Shown: positions 8,025 to 17,067, counted from the stretch's first letter. The stretch: 64,000 nt of DNA from Nocardioides sp. NBC_00368 (GCF_036090055.1 NZ_CP107970.1:932501-996500); one strand, 5' to 3'. The notes: a model not told the origin generated them from the sequence alone. Numbers and translations are program-made.

Positions 8025-9079
8025 GCGGCAACACCGGCGCCAAGGGCCAGGTCGGGCGGCTGCTGACACTGGTGCCCTACCTCTACTCCCAGGCCGACGA
8101 CGTGCGCCTCGACAAGGCTGCCGCCGACCTCGGCGTCGAGGAGAAGCAGCTGGTCAAGGACCTGCAGGTGCTCTTCATGTGCGGCCTGCCGGGTGGCTAC
8201 CCTGACGACCTGATCGACGTCGACATCGACGCGCTGACCGAGCCCGACGGCGACCGGGTCATCCGGATCTCCAACGCCGACTACCTCGACCGCCAGCTGC
8301 GGCTCACCCCGATCGAGGCGACGGCCGTGATCGTCGCGCTGCGTGCGCTGCGGGGCGGGGCGGTGAGTGCGGAGACCAAGGAGGTCGTCGACCGCACGCT
8401 GGCCAAGCTCGAGCAGGCGGCGGCCGAGGGCGCCGCGGGCAGCGTGGATCCCGGCGAGGAGCCGATCGACACCTCGCTCGTCCAGATCCACGCCGCGATC
8501 GCGACCGCGATCGACCAGGGCCGCCAGATCCGCATCGACTACTGGGTCCCGGCGCGCGACGAGGAGTCCTCGCGCGTCGTCGATCCGCGTGCGCTGGTCT
8601 CGATCCGCGACATCGAGTATCTCGACGCCTGGTGCCACCGGGCGGAGGCGCCGCGCAGCTTCCGGCTCGACCGGATCCGGGGCGCCGAGGTCCTCGACAC
8701 GCCGATCGCGGTGGCGCCGGAGGCCGAGGACGGTGCGGACCCTTCGACAGGCTCAGGACAGCGTCTCGACCGCGAGGGCGGGTCGCTGCTGCGTACGGAC
8801 TCCGGCACCGTCGTCCGGGTGCGGCTGGCGCCGGAGGCGCGCTGGGTCGGCGAGTACTACGCGGTGATCGACCCGATGGAGCTGCCTGGCGGCGGGCTCG
8901 AGGTGGGGCTGCGCGTCTACGACCAGCGCTGGCTCACCCGGCTGCTGCTTCGACTGGCTCCCTATGCTGAGATCGTCGAGACCGAGGACGGCCGGCAGAC
9001 GCAGCCACGCACAGAGTTCACTGAATCGTTTGCCGCGACTGCGCGGCAAGCCCTCGGCCTGTACCGTTCGGACGCGTAG
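8021..9079 (+). CDS. pafC: PafC, WYL-domain regulator
   Basis: The 352-residue partner of PafB has the same order: N-terminal winged helix (GRLLTLVPYLYSQ onward), WYL core (about 165-230, with SFRLDRIRGAEVLD) and C-terminal WCX domain. The start overlaps the pafB stop. Between the WYL and WCX parts a 20-base dispersed repeat (8741-8760) is read in frame as DPSTGSGQ, a linker insertion absent from typical homologues as far as I know. The downstream frame is intact, so the insertion appears tolerated. Confidence 0.92.
   Translation: MSGNTGAKGQVGRLLTLVPYLYSQADDVRLDKAAADLGVEEKQLVKDLQVLFMCGLPGGYPDDLIDVDIDALTEPDGDRVIRISNADYLDRQLRLTPIEATAVIVALRALRGGAVSAETKEVVDRTLAKLEQAAAEGAAGSVDPGEEPIDTSLVQIHAAIATAIDQGRQIRIDYWVPARDEESSRVVDPRALVSIRDIEYLDAWCHRAEAPRSFRLDRIRGAEVLDTPIAVAPEAEDGADPSTGSGQRLDREGGSLLRTDSGTVVRVRLAPEARWVGEYYAVIDPMELPGGGLEVGLRVYDQRWLTRLLLRLAPYAEIVETEDGRQTQPRTEFTESFAATARQALGLYRSDA
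8741..8760 (+). repeat. Dispersed repeat inside pafC
   Basis: CCTTCGACAGGCTCAGGACA lies in the interdomain linker of pafC and is translated. It is related to copies at 5924-5941 and 34016-34038. Confidence 0.5.
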
Positions 9080-9118
9080 ACTTCAAGCGTTCCCCCTAAG
9101 ACGTAGATGAGGTAGTTC

Positions 9119-9412
9119 ATGTTCACTCCATTGATCGGTATGCCGCAGGGAGCCGAGTGGCTCATCATCCTGGCGATCGTGATCCTCGTCTTCGGCGCCG
9201 CCAAGCTTCCCGAGCTCGCCCGCGGCACCGGTCAGGCGCTGCGCATCTTCAAGACCGAGACCAAGGGTCTTCGCGACGAGGACGAGAAGGAGAAGGGCGA
9301 GAAGGTCGAGAAGCCGGCCGAGCTGACCGCCTCCGAGAAGGAGCGCATCGCCGAGCTCGAGCGTCGTGAGGCCGAGATCAAGGCCGAGCGCGAGCGCCTC
9401 TCCGGCAACTGA
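9119..9412 (+). CDS. tatA: Sec-independent translocase subunit TatA
   Basis: The 97-residue protein has one N-terminal membrane helix (about residues 13-30), the conserved FGAAKLPELAR hinge and amphipathic helix, and a long charged, probably coiled C-terminal tail of Glu, Lys and Arg. TatA polymerises to form the passage through which folded Tat substrates cross the membrane. GAGG stands 7 nt before the ATG. tatC follows 8 bp later, the usual actinobacterial arrangement downstream of pafBC. Confidence 0.95.
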   Translation: MFTPLIGMPQGAEWLIILAIVILVFGAAKLPELARGTGQALRIFKTETKGLRDEDEKEKGEKVEKPAELTASEKERIAELERREAEIKAERERLSGN

Positions 9413-9420
9413 GGCCGACA

Positions 9421-10266
9421 TTGTCCATCGCCGGTGTTGTCGCGGTTCTCCGCGGCACCCCCAAGCACGCCATCGGCGACGACGGCCGGATGGCGCTCTC
9501 CGACCACCTGCGTGAGCTCCGCGCGCGGGTGATCAAGGCCGCCCTGGCTCTGGTCATCGGCTTCGTCGTCTCGCTGTTCTTCTTCGAGCAGCTCTTCGCT
9601 CTCGTCATGGACCCCTATCTCAAGGCGGTCGAGATGATGGACACGGAGAGCGGCGCCGAGTCGCTGAGCTCCGTGAACGGAGCGGCGGGCGGCTTCATGC
9701 TCTACCTGAAGCTCTGCGGGTTGGCCGCCTTCATCGGCACCAGCCCGATCTGGCTCTACCAGATCTGGGCGTTCCTGATGCCGGGTCTGCACGCCCATGA
9801 GAAGAAGATGTCGCGGATCTTCGTGGCTGTTGCCAGTCCGCTCTTCCTGGCCGGCGTCGTGCTCGGCTACGTCACCTTGCCCAAGGGCCTGGAGATCCTG
9901 TTCGGCTTCATCCCCGACGGGCTGACGAACATCGTCGAGTTCAGCGACTATCTGAGCTTCCTGAGCCGAACGCTGCTGGTCTTCGGCATCGCCTTCGAGA
10001 TCCCGGTCTTCGTGATCATGCTCAACCGCATCGGGGTGCTGCCAGGTGCGGCCCTGGCGAAGTATCGGGCGTGGATCATCGTCGGCTCCTTCGTCTTCGC
10101 CGCCATCGCGACCCCGTCCGGTGACCCGTTCACGATGACGATCATGGCCGGGCCGATGGTCGTCCTCTTCGGCATCTCCGAGGTCATCGCCCGGGCCCAC
10201 GACAGACGGAAGGCCAGCAAGCGCAAGGACATCATCGGGGATCCTGACGTCCCGTCGGTGATCTGA
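9421..10266 (+). CDS. tatC: Sec-independent translocase subunit TatC
   Basis: The 281-residue protein has six membrane helices and TatC signatures: MALSDHLRELRARV at the start of the first helix, the FLMPGLHAHEK cytoplasmic loop and ATPSGDPFTM before the last helices. It is the receptor for twin-arginine signal peptides. TTG at 9421 is preceded by GAGG with 6-nt spacing. The basic C-terminal tail (RRKASKRKD) is cytoplasmic. Confidence 0.95.
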   Translation: MSIAGVVAVLRGTPKHAIGDDGRMALSDHLRELRARVIKAALALVIGFVVSLFFFEQLFALVMDPYLKAVEMMDTESGAESLSSVNGAAGGFMLYLKLCGLAAFIGTSPIWLYQIWAFLMPGLHAHEKKMSRIFVAVASPLFLAGVVLGYVTLPKGLEILFGFIPDGLTNIVEFSDYLSFLSRTLLVFGIAFEIPVFVIMLNRIGVLPGAALAKYRAWIIVGSFVFAAIATPSGDPFTMTIMAGPMVVLFGISEVIARAHDRRKASKRKDIIGDPDVPSVI

Positions 10267-10270
10267 GCAC

Positions 10271-10276
10271 TAGTGT
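10271..10276 (+). promoter_or_regulatory. -10 element, leaderless start
   Basis: TAGTGT ends 7 nt before the GTG at 10284, with no ribosome site. Confidence 0.45.
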
Positions 10277-10283
10277 TCACCGG

Positions 10284-11168
10284 GTGACGCGCCAGATCGC
10301 CCTGCTCGCCAACCCCACCGCCGGCCGTGGCCACGCCGACAAGACCCTCGGGGCGGTCACCGAACGACTCTCGGCCTCGGGGGCACTGGTCGAGCACCTG
10401 ATCGGTGATGACGCCGAGCACGCTCTCGAGCTGGCCCGGAAGGCAGTTGCCGAGGGAGTCGACACCGTCGTGACCCTCGGGGGCGACGGCATGGTCCATG
10501 TCGCCGTCCAGGCTCTGGCCGAGACCGAGGTCAGCCTAGGGGTGATCCCGCTCGGCACCGGCAACGACTTCGCGCGGGCGCTCGGGATTCCCACCAACGA
10601 CCCGTTGGCTGCCGCCGAGGTCGTCGTCGGCAACGAGCCCCGCCGCATCGACTTGGGCCGCAGCGGCGACACCTGGTTCGCCACGGTCCTGGCCGCCGGC
10701 TTCGACGCGGCGGTCAACGAGCGGGCCAACGCGATGCGGTGGCCCCACGGCGACCTGCGCTACACGCTCGCCGCGCTGTCGGTGATCCGCAGCTGGACGC
10801 CGGTGCCCTACCGGCTCGAGATCGATGGTGTGGTGCGCGAGCAGGAGGCGATGCTGCTGGCGATCGCCAACACCGAGTCCTACGGCGGTGGCCTCCGGAT
10901 CGCGGCGGAGTGCGACCCCGCCGACGGCCTGCTGGACGCGATCCTCATCAAGCCGGTCTCGCGGCTGGAGTTCCTGCGCGTCTTCCCGGGCGTACGCCAG
11001 GCCAAGCACCTCACTCACCCGGCCTTCGAGCGCATCCGGGCCCGCCGGATCACCGCCTCCGCGCCGGGCGTGATCGCCTACAGCGACGGCGAGCGGCTCG
11101 GACCGCTGCCGCTCGAGGTCGAGTGCGTGCCGTCCGCTCTCGGCGTACTCGTGCCGCCGCGCGACTGA
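10284..11168 (+). CDS. YegS/DgkB-type lipid kinase
   Basis: The 294-residue protein has the diacylglycerol kinase catalytic fold: NPTAGRG near the N-terminus, the glycine-rich VTLGGDGMVHV motif and the substrate loop PLGTGNDFAR. Family members phosphorylate diacylglycerol, sphingoid bases or related lipids using ATP at the inner face of the membrane. The C-terminal beta-sandwich (from about residue 130) is complete. The gene sits between tatC and the helicase, a common actinobacterial order. Confidence 0.88.
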   Translation: MTRQIALLANPTAGRGHADKTLGAVTERLSASGALVEHLIGDDAEHALELARKAVAEGVDTVVTLGGDGMVHVAVQALAETEVSLGVIPLGTGNDFARALGIPTNDPLAAAEVVVGNEPRRIDLGRSGDTWFATVLAAGFDAAVNERANAMRWPHGDLRYTLAALSVIRSWTPVPYRLEIDGVVREQEAMLLAIANTESYGGGLRIAAECDPADGLLDAILIKPVSRLEFLRVFPGVRQAKHLTHPAFERIRARRITASAPGVIAYSDGERLGPLPLEVECVPSALGVLVPPRD

Positions 11169-11198
11169 GCCCAGCGGCTCGCTGTCGGTGCCGCTCGA

Positions 11199-11204
11199 TA
11201 GGCT
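11199..11204 (+). promoter_or_regulatory. -10 element of the helicase gene
   Basis: TAGGCT ends 7 nt before the ATG at 11212; leaderless start likely. Confidence 0.45.
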
Positions 11205-11211
11205 CGGCACC

Positions 11212-13992
11212 ATGGACGCCTCGCCAGCGGAGAAGTACGCCGCTTACAAGCGTGACAAGGACTACCCCGTCTTCCGGGACTTTGCCGCGCTCTACGATTT
11301 CGGGCTCGACGAATTCCAGATCCAGGCGTGCAAGGAGATCGAGGACGGCAAGGGCGTCCTGGTCGCCGCACCGACCGGTTCGGGCAAGACGATCGTCGGC
11401 GAGTTCGCCATCCACCTCGCGCTCGCCACGGGCCGCAAGGCGTTCTACACCACGCCGATCAAGGCGCTCTCCAACCAGAAGTACAACGACCTGGTCAAGC
11501 GCTACGGTCCCGACCAGGTCGGCCTGCTGACCGGCGACAACGTGGTCAACGGCGAGGCGCCGGTGGTGGTGATGACCACCGAGGTGCTGCGCAACATGCT
11601 CTACGCGGGGTCGCACACCCTGATGGGGCTCGGGTTCGTGGTCATGGACGAGGTCCACTACCTCGCCGACCGCTCCCGCGGCGCCGTCTGGGAGGAGGTC
11701 ATCATCCACCTGCCAGAGTCGGTCTCGGTCGTCTCGCTGAGCGCCACCGTCTCCAACGCCGAGGAGTTCGGCGAGTGGCTCACCACGGTGCGTGGCGAGA
11801 CCACCACGATCATCGAGGAGAAGCGGCCGGTGCCGCTCTACCAGCACGTGATGGCCGGGCGCCGGATCATGGACCTGTTCGCCTCCTCCGACGTCGACGC
11901 GGCAGCCGGGTTCGTCAAGGAGGGCGCCCCGGTCAACGGCGAGCTGATGAAGCTGGCCCGCGACGACTGGGCGGCCGGACGGATGACGGACCGGCGTACG
12001 CCCAAGGACAGGCGCAAGGGCAACGGCAACCGTCGCGTCGGCAACGGCCGGCGCGTCTGGATCCCGTCGCGGGTCGAGGTGATCAACGCGCTGCAGCGCG
12101 ACAACCTGCTGCCCGCGATCAACTTCGTCTTCTCCCGGGTCGGCTGCGACGCGGCGGTCCAGCAGTGCATCCAGGCCAACCTGCGCCTCACCACGCCCGA
12201 CGAGCGCGACGAGATCTTCGCCTACGTCGAGGAGGCCTGCGCCGACCTGCCCGACGAGGACCGGCACGTGCTCGGCTACCACGACTGGGTCGACGGGCTC
12301 ACGCGTGGCGTCGCCGCCCACCACGCCGGGCTGCTGCCGGCCTTCAAGCAGGTCGTCGAGGAACTGTTCCTCCGCGGCCTGGTGAAGGCCGTCTTCGCCA
12401 CCGAGACGCTCGCGCTGGGCATCAACATGCCGGCCCGCACGGTGGTCATCGAGAAGCTGTCGAAGTGGAACGGAGAGGCCCACGTCAACCTCTCGCCGGG
12501 GGAGTACACCCAGCTCGTCGGCCGCGCCGGCCGACGTGGCCTCGACGTCGAGGGCCACGGCGTCGTGCTCTGGCAGCAAGGGCTCAACCCGCGCGAGCTC
12601 GCCGGCCTCGCCTCGACGCGTACGTACCCGCTGCGGTCCAGCTTCCGGCCCTCCTACAACATGGCGGTCAACCTGGTGCACCAGTTCGGCCGAGCGCGCT
12701 CGCGCGAGCTGCTGGAGCAGTCGTTCGCCCAGTTCCAGGCCGACAAGGCGGTCGTCGGGCTGGCCCGCCAGGTGCGCAAGGCGGAGGACGCCCTCGACGG
12801 CTACCAGGAGGCCGCGACCTGCGACCGCGGCGACTTCATGGAGTACGCCGCGATCCGCCGCAAGATCTCCGACGTCGAGAAGTCCTCCTCCCGTGAGCGG
12901 CGCGCCGACCGTCGCGAGGAGATCATCGAGTCGCTCTCCAAGCTGAAGATCGGTGACGTCATCGACGTGCCGACGGGCAAGTTCGCCGGCTACGCCGTGA
13001 TCGTCGACCCGGGCTTCGACCCCGACGGTCCGCGCCCCTACGTCGTCACCCAGGACCGGCAGGCCCGCCGGCTGGCGATGATGGACTTCAACGTCCCGAT
13101 CGCCGCCCAGACCCGGCTGCGGGTGCCGAAGTCGTTCAACGGCCGCAACCCGCAGATGCGCCGCGACATGGCCTCCCGGCTGCGGGAGAAGACCCGTGAC
13201 CTGCGTCCGGTGCCCTACGAGGCGTCGCCGACCGCCCGCAAGGAGCGCAAGAGCTCGGTGGAGACCCAGATCTCCGAGCTGCGCCGCGAGCTGAAGATGC
13301 ATCCGTGCCACGACTGCCCCGACCGCGAGGACCACGCCCGCTGGGCCGAGCGCTGGTTCAAGCTCTCGCGCGACACCGACACGCTGCGGCGGCGGGTGGA
13401 GGCGCGCACCAACACGGTCGCGCGCACCTTCGACCGGGTCTGCGACGTGCTGGTCGCGCTCGACTACCTCGAGGGCGAGACCGTCACCGAGCGCGGCACC
13501 CACCTGATGCGGCTCTACTCCGAGATGGACCTGGTCGCCGCCGAGGCGCTCCGTGAGGGCCTGTGGGACGACCTGACCCCCTCCGAGCTCGCGGCCGCCC
13601 TCTCGGTGCTGGTCTACGAGGCCCGTCGCGCCGACGACGCCACCCCGCCTCGCCTCCCGGGCGGCCGGGTCAAGGACGTCATCGCCGAGACCGTGCGACT
13701 CTGGGGCCAGCTCGACGCTCTCGAGCGCGACCACAAGCTCGACTTCCTCCGTCAGCCCGACCTCGGTTTCGCCTGGGCGGCCTACCGCTGGGCCGAAGGA
13801 GACGAGCTCGACGACGTCCTCAGCGAGGTCGAGCTCGCCGCCGGCGACTTCGTCCGCTGGGTCAAGCAGCTCATCGACCTCTGCGGCCAGGTCGCCGACG
13901 CCGCTGGCGACATTCCGCTGCGGCGTACGGCCCGGCAGACCATGGATCTGCTCAAGCGGGGCGTCGTGGCGTACTCCTCGGTGGTCGAGTAG
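11212..13992 (+). CDS. Ski2/Mtr4-like RNA helicase
   Basis: The 926-residue protein carries superfamily 2 helicase motifs in order: APTGSGKT (motif I), TPIKALSNQKYNDL (Ia), DEVH (II), LSATVSNAEEF (III), and in the second RecA domain AVFATETLALGINMPART and QLVGRAGRRGLD (V, VI). A long C-terminal region with an OB/arch-like segment and a helical domain matches DSHCT-containing Ski2-like proteins. It probably unwinds structured RNA in turnover or processing, as HelY does. A basic insert (RRTPKDRRKGNGNRR, about residue 262) precedes the second domain. ATG at 11212 is chosen because a -10 element lies just upstream. Confidence 0.9.
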   Translation: MDASPAEKYAAYKRDKDYPVFRDFAALYDFGLDEFQIQACKEIEDGKGVLVAAPTGSGKTIVGEFAIHLALATGRKAFYTTPIKALSNQKYNDLVKRYGPDQVGLLTGDNVVNGEAPVVVMTTEVLRNMLYAGSHTLMGLGFVVMDEVHYLADRSRGAVWEEVIIHLPESVSVVSLSATVSNAEEFGEWLTTVRGETTTIIEEKRPVPLYQHVMAGRRIMDLFASSDVDAAAGFVKEGAPVNGELMKLARDDWAAGRMTDRRTPKDRRKGNGNRRVGNGRRVWIPSRVEVINALQRDNLLPAINFVFSRVGCDAAVQQCIQANLRLTTPDERDEIFAYVEEACADLPDEDRHVLGYHDWVDGLTRGVAAHHAGLLPAFKQVVEELFLRGLVKAVFATETLALGINMPARTVVIEKLSKWNGEAHVNLSPGEYTQLVGRAGRRGLDVEGHGVVLWQQGLNPRELAGLASTRTYPLRSSFRPSYNMAVNLVHQFGRARSRELLEQSFAQFQADKAVVGLARQVRKAEDALDGYQEAATCDRGDFMEYAAIRRKISDVEKSSSRERRADRREEIIESLSKLKIGDVIDVPTGKFAGYAVIVDPGFDPDGPRPYVVTQDRQARRLAMMDFNVPIAAQTRLRVPKSFNGRNPQMRRDMASRLREKTRDLRPVPYEASPTARKERKSSVETQISELRRELKMHPCHDCPDREDHARWAERWFKLSRDTDTLRRRVEARTNTVARTFDRVCDVLVALDYLEGETVTERGTHLMRLYSEMDLVAAEALREGLWDDLTPSELAAALSVLVYEARRADDATPPRLPGGRVKDVIAETVRLWGQLDALERDHKLDFLRQPDLGFAWAAYRWAEGDELDDVLSEVELAAGDFVRWVKQLIDLCGQVADAAGDIPLRRTARQTMDLLKRGVVAYSSVVE

Positions 13993-14027
13993 GAGGAGCC
14001 GCTCAGCGGCGTCTCAGCCCGGTGAAA

Positions 14028-14033
14028 TACGAT
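14028..14033 (+). promoter_or_regulatory. -10 element of ferrochelatase gene
   Basis: TACGAT ends 6 nt before the GTG at 14040; no ribosome site. Confidence 0.45.
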
Positions 14034-14039
14034 GGAGCG

Positions 14040-15146
14040 GTGGACGTATCTCCCTACGATGCCTTGCTGTTCGTCTCTTTCGGGGGGCCGGAGAAGACCG
14101 AGGACGTGGTGCCGTTCCTGGAGAACGTGACCCGGGGGCGGGGAATCCCGCGGGAGCGGCTGGTCGAGGTCGGGCAGCACTACTTCGACCGCGGCGGGAA
14201 GTCGCCGATCAACGATCAGAACCGGGCCTTCCTGGCGGCGCTGCGCAGCGATCTGGCCGAGCACGGGATCGACCTCCCGGTCTACTGGGGCAACCGCAAC
14301 TGGGACCCCTACCTGAGCGACACGGTCGCGCAGATGCGGGCCGACGGGATCAAGCGGGCAGCGGTCTTCGCGACCAGCGCCTACTCCTCCTACTCCTCGT
14401 GCCGGCAGTACCGCGAGAACCTGTTCGAGGCGTGCGACACGACCGGTGGCGTGGAGAGCGCGCCGGTGCTGGACAAGCTGCGGCGCTACTACAACCACCC
14501 GGGCTTCGTGGCGCCGGTCGTCGACGGTGTGATCGCCTCGATCGAGGACCTGCCCGAGGACGAGCGCGACGGCGCCCGGATCCTGTTCGTGACCCACTCG
14601 ATCCCGACCTCGATGAACGACAACGCCGGCCCCGACGGCAACGCGTACGTCGCCCAGCACCTCGACGTCGCCGGCGTGATCGCCGAGCAGGTGGCCCAGC
14701 GCCGCGGGGTCACCCACGAGTGGGACCTCGTCTACTGCAGCCGCTCCGGGGCGCCCCACATCCCGTGGCTGGAGCCCGACGTGAACGACCACCTCGAGGA
14801 GCTGGCAGGCGAAGACGTACGCGCCGTGGTGATGTGCCCGGTCGGTTTCGTCTCCGACCACATGGAGGTCGTCTACGACCTCGACACCGAGGCCCTGGCG
14901 ACCGCGGAGAAGCTCGGGATCCACGCCCGTCGCAGCCCGACGGCGGGGGAGGACCCGCGCTTCGTGGCCGCCGTACGCGACCTGCTCCTCGAGCGCGCCG
15001 CGGCAGAGCGCGGAGAGGCCCCTGAGCGGCTCACCGTCGGCGACCTGGGCCCCGGCCCCGACCGTTGCCCGGCGGGCTGCTGCTTCAACCAGCGCTCGCA
15101 GCTGGAGACCCTGTCCGGTGAGGACTCGCCCCAGTACTCCGGGTGA
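14040..15146 (+). CDS. cpfC: Coproporphyrin III ferrochelatase
   Basis: The 368-residue protein has chelatase features: LLFVSFGGPEK at the N-terminus, VYWGNRNWDPYL, and FVTHSIPTSMND with the active-site His. In actinobacteria this enzyme inserts iron into coproporphyrin III (coproporphyrin-dependent haem pathway). A C-terminal cysteine group (CPAGCCFN) is that of the [2Fe-2S] cluster found in many actinobacterial ferrochelatases. The GTG start follows a TACGAT -10 box, 47 bp after the helicase gene. Confidence 0.92.
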   Translation: MDVSPYDALLFVSFGGPEKTEDVVPFLENVTRGRGIPRERLVEVGQHYFDRGGKSPINDQNRAFLAALRSDLAEHGIDLPVYWGNRNWDPYLSDTVAQMRADGIKRAAVFATSAYSSYSSCRQYRENLFEACDTTGGVESAPVLDKLRRYYNHPGFVAPVVDGVIASIEDLPEDERDGARILFVTHSIPTSMNDNAGPDGNAYVAQHLDVAGVIAEQVAQRRGVTHEWDLVYCSRSGAPHIPWLEPDVNDHLEELAGEDVRAVVMCPVGFVSDHMEVVYDLDTEALATAEKLGIHARRSPTAGEDPRFVAAVRDLLLERAAAERGEAPERLTVGDLGPGPDRCPAGCCFNQRSQLETLSGEDSPQYSG

Positions 15147-15158
15147 TCACTCGCGGCA

Positions 15159-15164
15159 TAGGGT
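15159..15164 (+). promoter_or_regulatory. -10 element, leaderless start
   Basis: TAGGGT ends 7 nt before the ATG at 15172. Confidence 0.5.
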
Positions 15165-15171
15165 CGGCCCC

Positions 15172-16044
15172 ATGACAGACCATTCAGCGTCGGCCCAGCC
15201 CGCCCCGAAGCCCGGAGACCTGCTCGCGCTCGCCGTGGCGACCGCCCGTGCGGCCGCCGACCTCGTCCGCGAGCGGGCTGCCGGCGTGGTCGAGGTGGCG
15301 GCCACCAAGTCCACCGCGACCGACGTCGTCACCGAGGCCGACCGGGACACCGAGGCGCTGATCCGGCGGCTGATCTCCCAGGAGCGTCCCGAGGACGGCT
15401 TCTTCGGTGAGGAGGGCGCCAGCGAAGGGCAGAGCACGGCCGGCACCAGCGGCGTGCGCTGGATCGTCGATCCGATCGACGGCACGGTCAACTTCCTCTA
15501 CGGTCTGCCCCGCTACGCCGTCTCGATCGCGGCGGAGTACGCGGGCGAGGTCGTCGCCGGCGCCGTCGTCGACGTGTCCGCCGGAACCCTCTACGCCGCC
15601 TTCCGGCAGCCCGACGGATCGGCGGCCGCGGTCAAGGACGGCGAGCCGGTCACGGTGCGCCCGCCGGCCGAGCTCGGGCAGCGTCTGATCGCCACCGGCT
15701 TCTCCTATGACGCCGGTCTTCGCCGGATCCAGGCCGAGGCGCTGGTGCGCTTTCTGCCGGTCGTGCGTGACGTTCGTCGCATCGGCTCGGCGGCTCTGGA
15801 CATCTGCGGAGTGGCCGAGGGAACCCTGGACGGCTACCTCGAAGAGGGCCTGCATCTGTGGGACCACGCCGCGGCCTGTCTGGTCGCGGAGGCGGCCGGA
15901 GCGCGATGGGAGGCGACGACCGGTGTCGGCGGTCGGCGATTTGTCGTCGTCGCGCCGGCGCACGGCTACGATGAACTGCGGAAAGCGGCTGTTCAGGCCG
16001 GTTTTCTGCCAGTTGACTCGCTCCCGGGTGTCGTACCCGACTGA
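15172..16044 (+). CDS. Inositol monophosphatase family protein
   Basis: The 290-residue protein has the three metal-binding motifs of the family: GEEG (about residue 82), WIVDPIDGTVNF (about 97-108) and LWDHAAACLVAEAAGA (about 226-241). It should be a Mg2+-dependent phosphatase acting on inositol phosphate, histidinol phosphate or a related sugar phosphate. A hairpin with one bulge follows (16071-16110). Confidence 0.88.
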   Translation: MTDHSASAQPAPKPGDLLALAVATARAAADLVRERAAGVVEVAATKSTATDVVTEADRDTEALIRRLISQERPEDGFFGEEGASEGQSTAGTSGVRWIVDPIDGTVNFLYGLPRYAVSIAAEYAGEVVAGAVVDVSAGTLYAAFRQPDGSAAAVKDGEPVTVRPPAELGQRLIATGFSYDAGLRRIQAEALVRFLPVVRDVRRIGSAALDICGVAEGTLDGYLEEGLHLWDHAAACLVAEAAGARWEATTGVGGRRFVVVAPAHGYDELRKAAVQAGFLPVDSLPGVVPD

Positions 16045-16070
16045 AAGCCGCTGGTTGATGTAGATCTATG

Positions 16071-16110
16071 ACCGGCCGGGGGCCGGGAAGGTCCCGGAGC
16101 CCCGTCGGTA
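16071..16110 (+). terminator. Probable hairpin terminator
   Basis: ggggccggga and tcccggagcccc pair with one bulged A, extended by accggc and gtcggt. It lies 26 nt after the phosphatase stop. Confidence 0.5.
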
Positions 16111-16309
16111 CAGCCGCGTTCACCCACCCGAAACTCGCTGCTCATCTATACCCGTGATAGGGAATACCGCCAGATGACAGAACGTTTCGGCGACGCGGTT
16201 CCGATTGAGTGTGCGAAATGCACGTGAATAGTGCACAATCACGGGCCGTGCCGCTGCCCTCGGGGGCGCGCGGGGGGACTGAAGATGAGTGAGAAGGGGA
16301 GTGGCGCAG

Positions 16310-16600
16310 ATGGCGACGGACTACGACGCACCGCGTAAAAATGAAGAGGACCAGTCCGAGGAGAGCATCGAAGAGCTCAAGGCTCGTCGTCATGACAAGA
16401 ACTCGGGCAAGGTTGACGAGGACGAGGCCGAGGCGGCCGAGTCGTTCGAGCTCCCGGGAGCCGACCTCAGCCACGAGGAGCTCGCGGTCGAGGTCAAGCC
16501 GAAGCAGGAGGACGAGTTCACCTGTATGAGCTGCTTCCTGGTCCACCACCGCAGCCAGCTGGCTGACGAGAAGAAGATGATTTGCTTTGACTGCGCGTAG
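16310..16600 (+). CDS. DUF4193 zinc-ribbon-like protein
   Basis: The 96-residue protein is acidic through its first 70 residues and ends with two CxxC pairs (CMSC and CFDC) separated by 21 residues, a zinc-ribbon-like end. This is the DUF4193 family, found across actinobacteria and of unknown role; the layout resembles RNA-polymerase- or ribosome-associated small proteins. The ATG at 16310 follows AGGGGAG. The 265-bp region upstream contains a TGCAC-GTGAATA-GTGCA dyad near 16218-16235 that may be a control site. Confidence 0.85.
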   Translation: MATDYDAPRKNEEDQSEESIEELKARRHDKNSGKVDEDEAEAAESFELPGADLSHEELAVEVKPKQEDEFTCMSCFLVHHRSQLADEKKMICFDCA

Positions 16601-16612
16601 CGCAGTCAAGAA

Positions 16613-16678
16613 CGCCGAGTCGGCGCGTTTGTATAGCTTCCGCTAGCAAGCGCTTCGTACAAACGCGCCGACTCGGCG
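16613..16678. repeat. 21-bp perfect inverted repeat
   Basis: Arms 16613-16633 and 16658-16678 pair perfectly over 21 bp around a 24-base spacer. The outer 13 bases of each arm (CGCCGAGTCGGCG) are themselves palindromic, so a cruciform of linked hairpins can form. It begins 12 nt after the DUF4193 stop, ahead of a separate ordinary terminator. Confidence 0.75.
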
Positions 16679-16709
16679 AAAGCCCGGCGTAAGCCAGAAC
16701 GAGAAGTAG

Positions 16710-16737
16710 AAGGCCGCACGGAATCCCGTGCGGCCTT
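16710..16737. terminator. Bidirectional terminator
   Basis: Arms 16710-16721 and 16726-16737 (aaggccgcacgg/ccgtgcggcctt) pair perfectly around a 4-base loop, between convergent genes. Confidence 0.85.
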
Positions 16738-16746
16738 CCTGCTATC

Positions 16747-17067
16747 TCAGGACGCGTCCTTCTCCAGCTGCTTCGGCAACCGCCCCACCGACCTCACGTA
16801 GTAGTTGGCCGCACGACGCTGGGCGAACATCCGCGCGAGCGCGACGGTGGCGCCGGTGGCAGCCGACCAGAGCACGGCCTCGATGAGGCGTACGTCCGGG
16901 TCGGCGGGGTTGGCCGGCGGCTGGCGTCCGGTGGACGCCTTCCAGCCGGAGGAGAGGACCTTGTTGGTGACCTTGGCGGCCCCGATTCCGCTGACGAGGG
17001 CCATGATCGCCCAGACCTTGTCGCCCTTCGCTCCAGAATCAGACCCAGCCTTGTTGGACTTGGACAT
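16747..17067 (-). CDS. DUF4235 membrane protein
   Basis: The 106-residue protein has a hydrophilic Lys/Ser-rich N-terminus, a first hydrophobic helix (VWAIMALVSGIGAAKVTNKVL) and a second (AVLWSAATGATVALARMFAQRRAA). This matches the DUF4235 family, small actinobacterial membrane proteins without a known job. It is expressed toward the terminator at 16710-16737. Confidence 0.8.
   Translation of the reverse strand: MSKSNKAGSDSGAKGDKVWAIMALVSGIGAAKVTNKVLSSGWKASTGRQPPANPADPDVRLIEAVLWSAATGATVALARMFAQRRAANYYVRSVGRLPKQLEKDAS

Noticed and set aside
11050..13734. An 894-residue minus-strand open frame
   Set aside because: It is the antisense shadow of the helicase gene; high GC at third positions produces such frames here. 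The same holds for long frames opposite pafA (2769-5729), the S9 peptidase (44759-47308) and others.
4464..13992. pafA, FKBP, pafBC, tatAC, lipid kinase and helicase order as unusual
   Set aside because: This order is standard in actinobacteria.
16142..16609. A minus-strand ORF over the DUF4193 gene
   Set aside because: The plus-strand DUF4193 protein has a ribosome site and conserved CxxC pairs; the antisense frame has no features.
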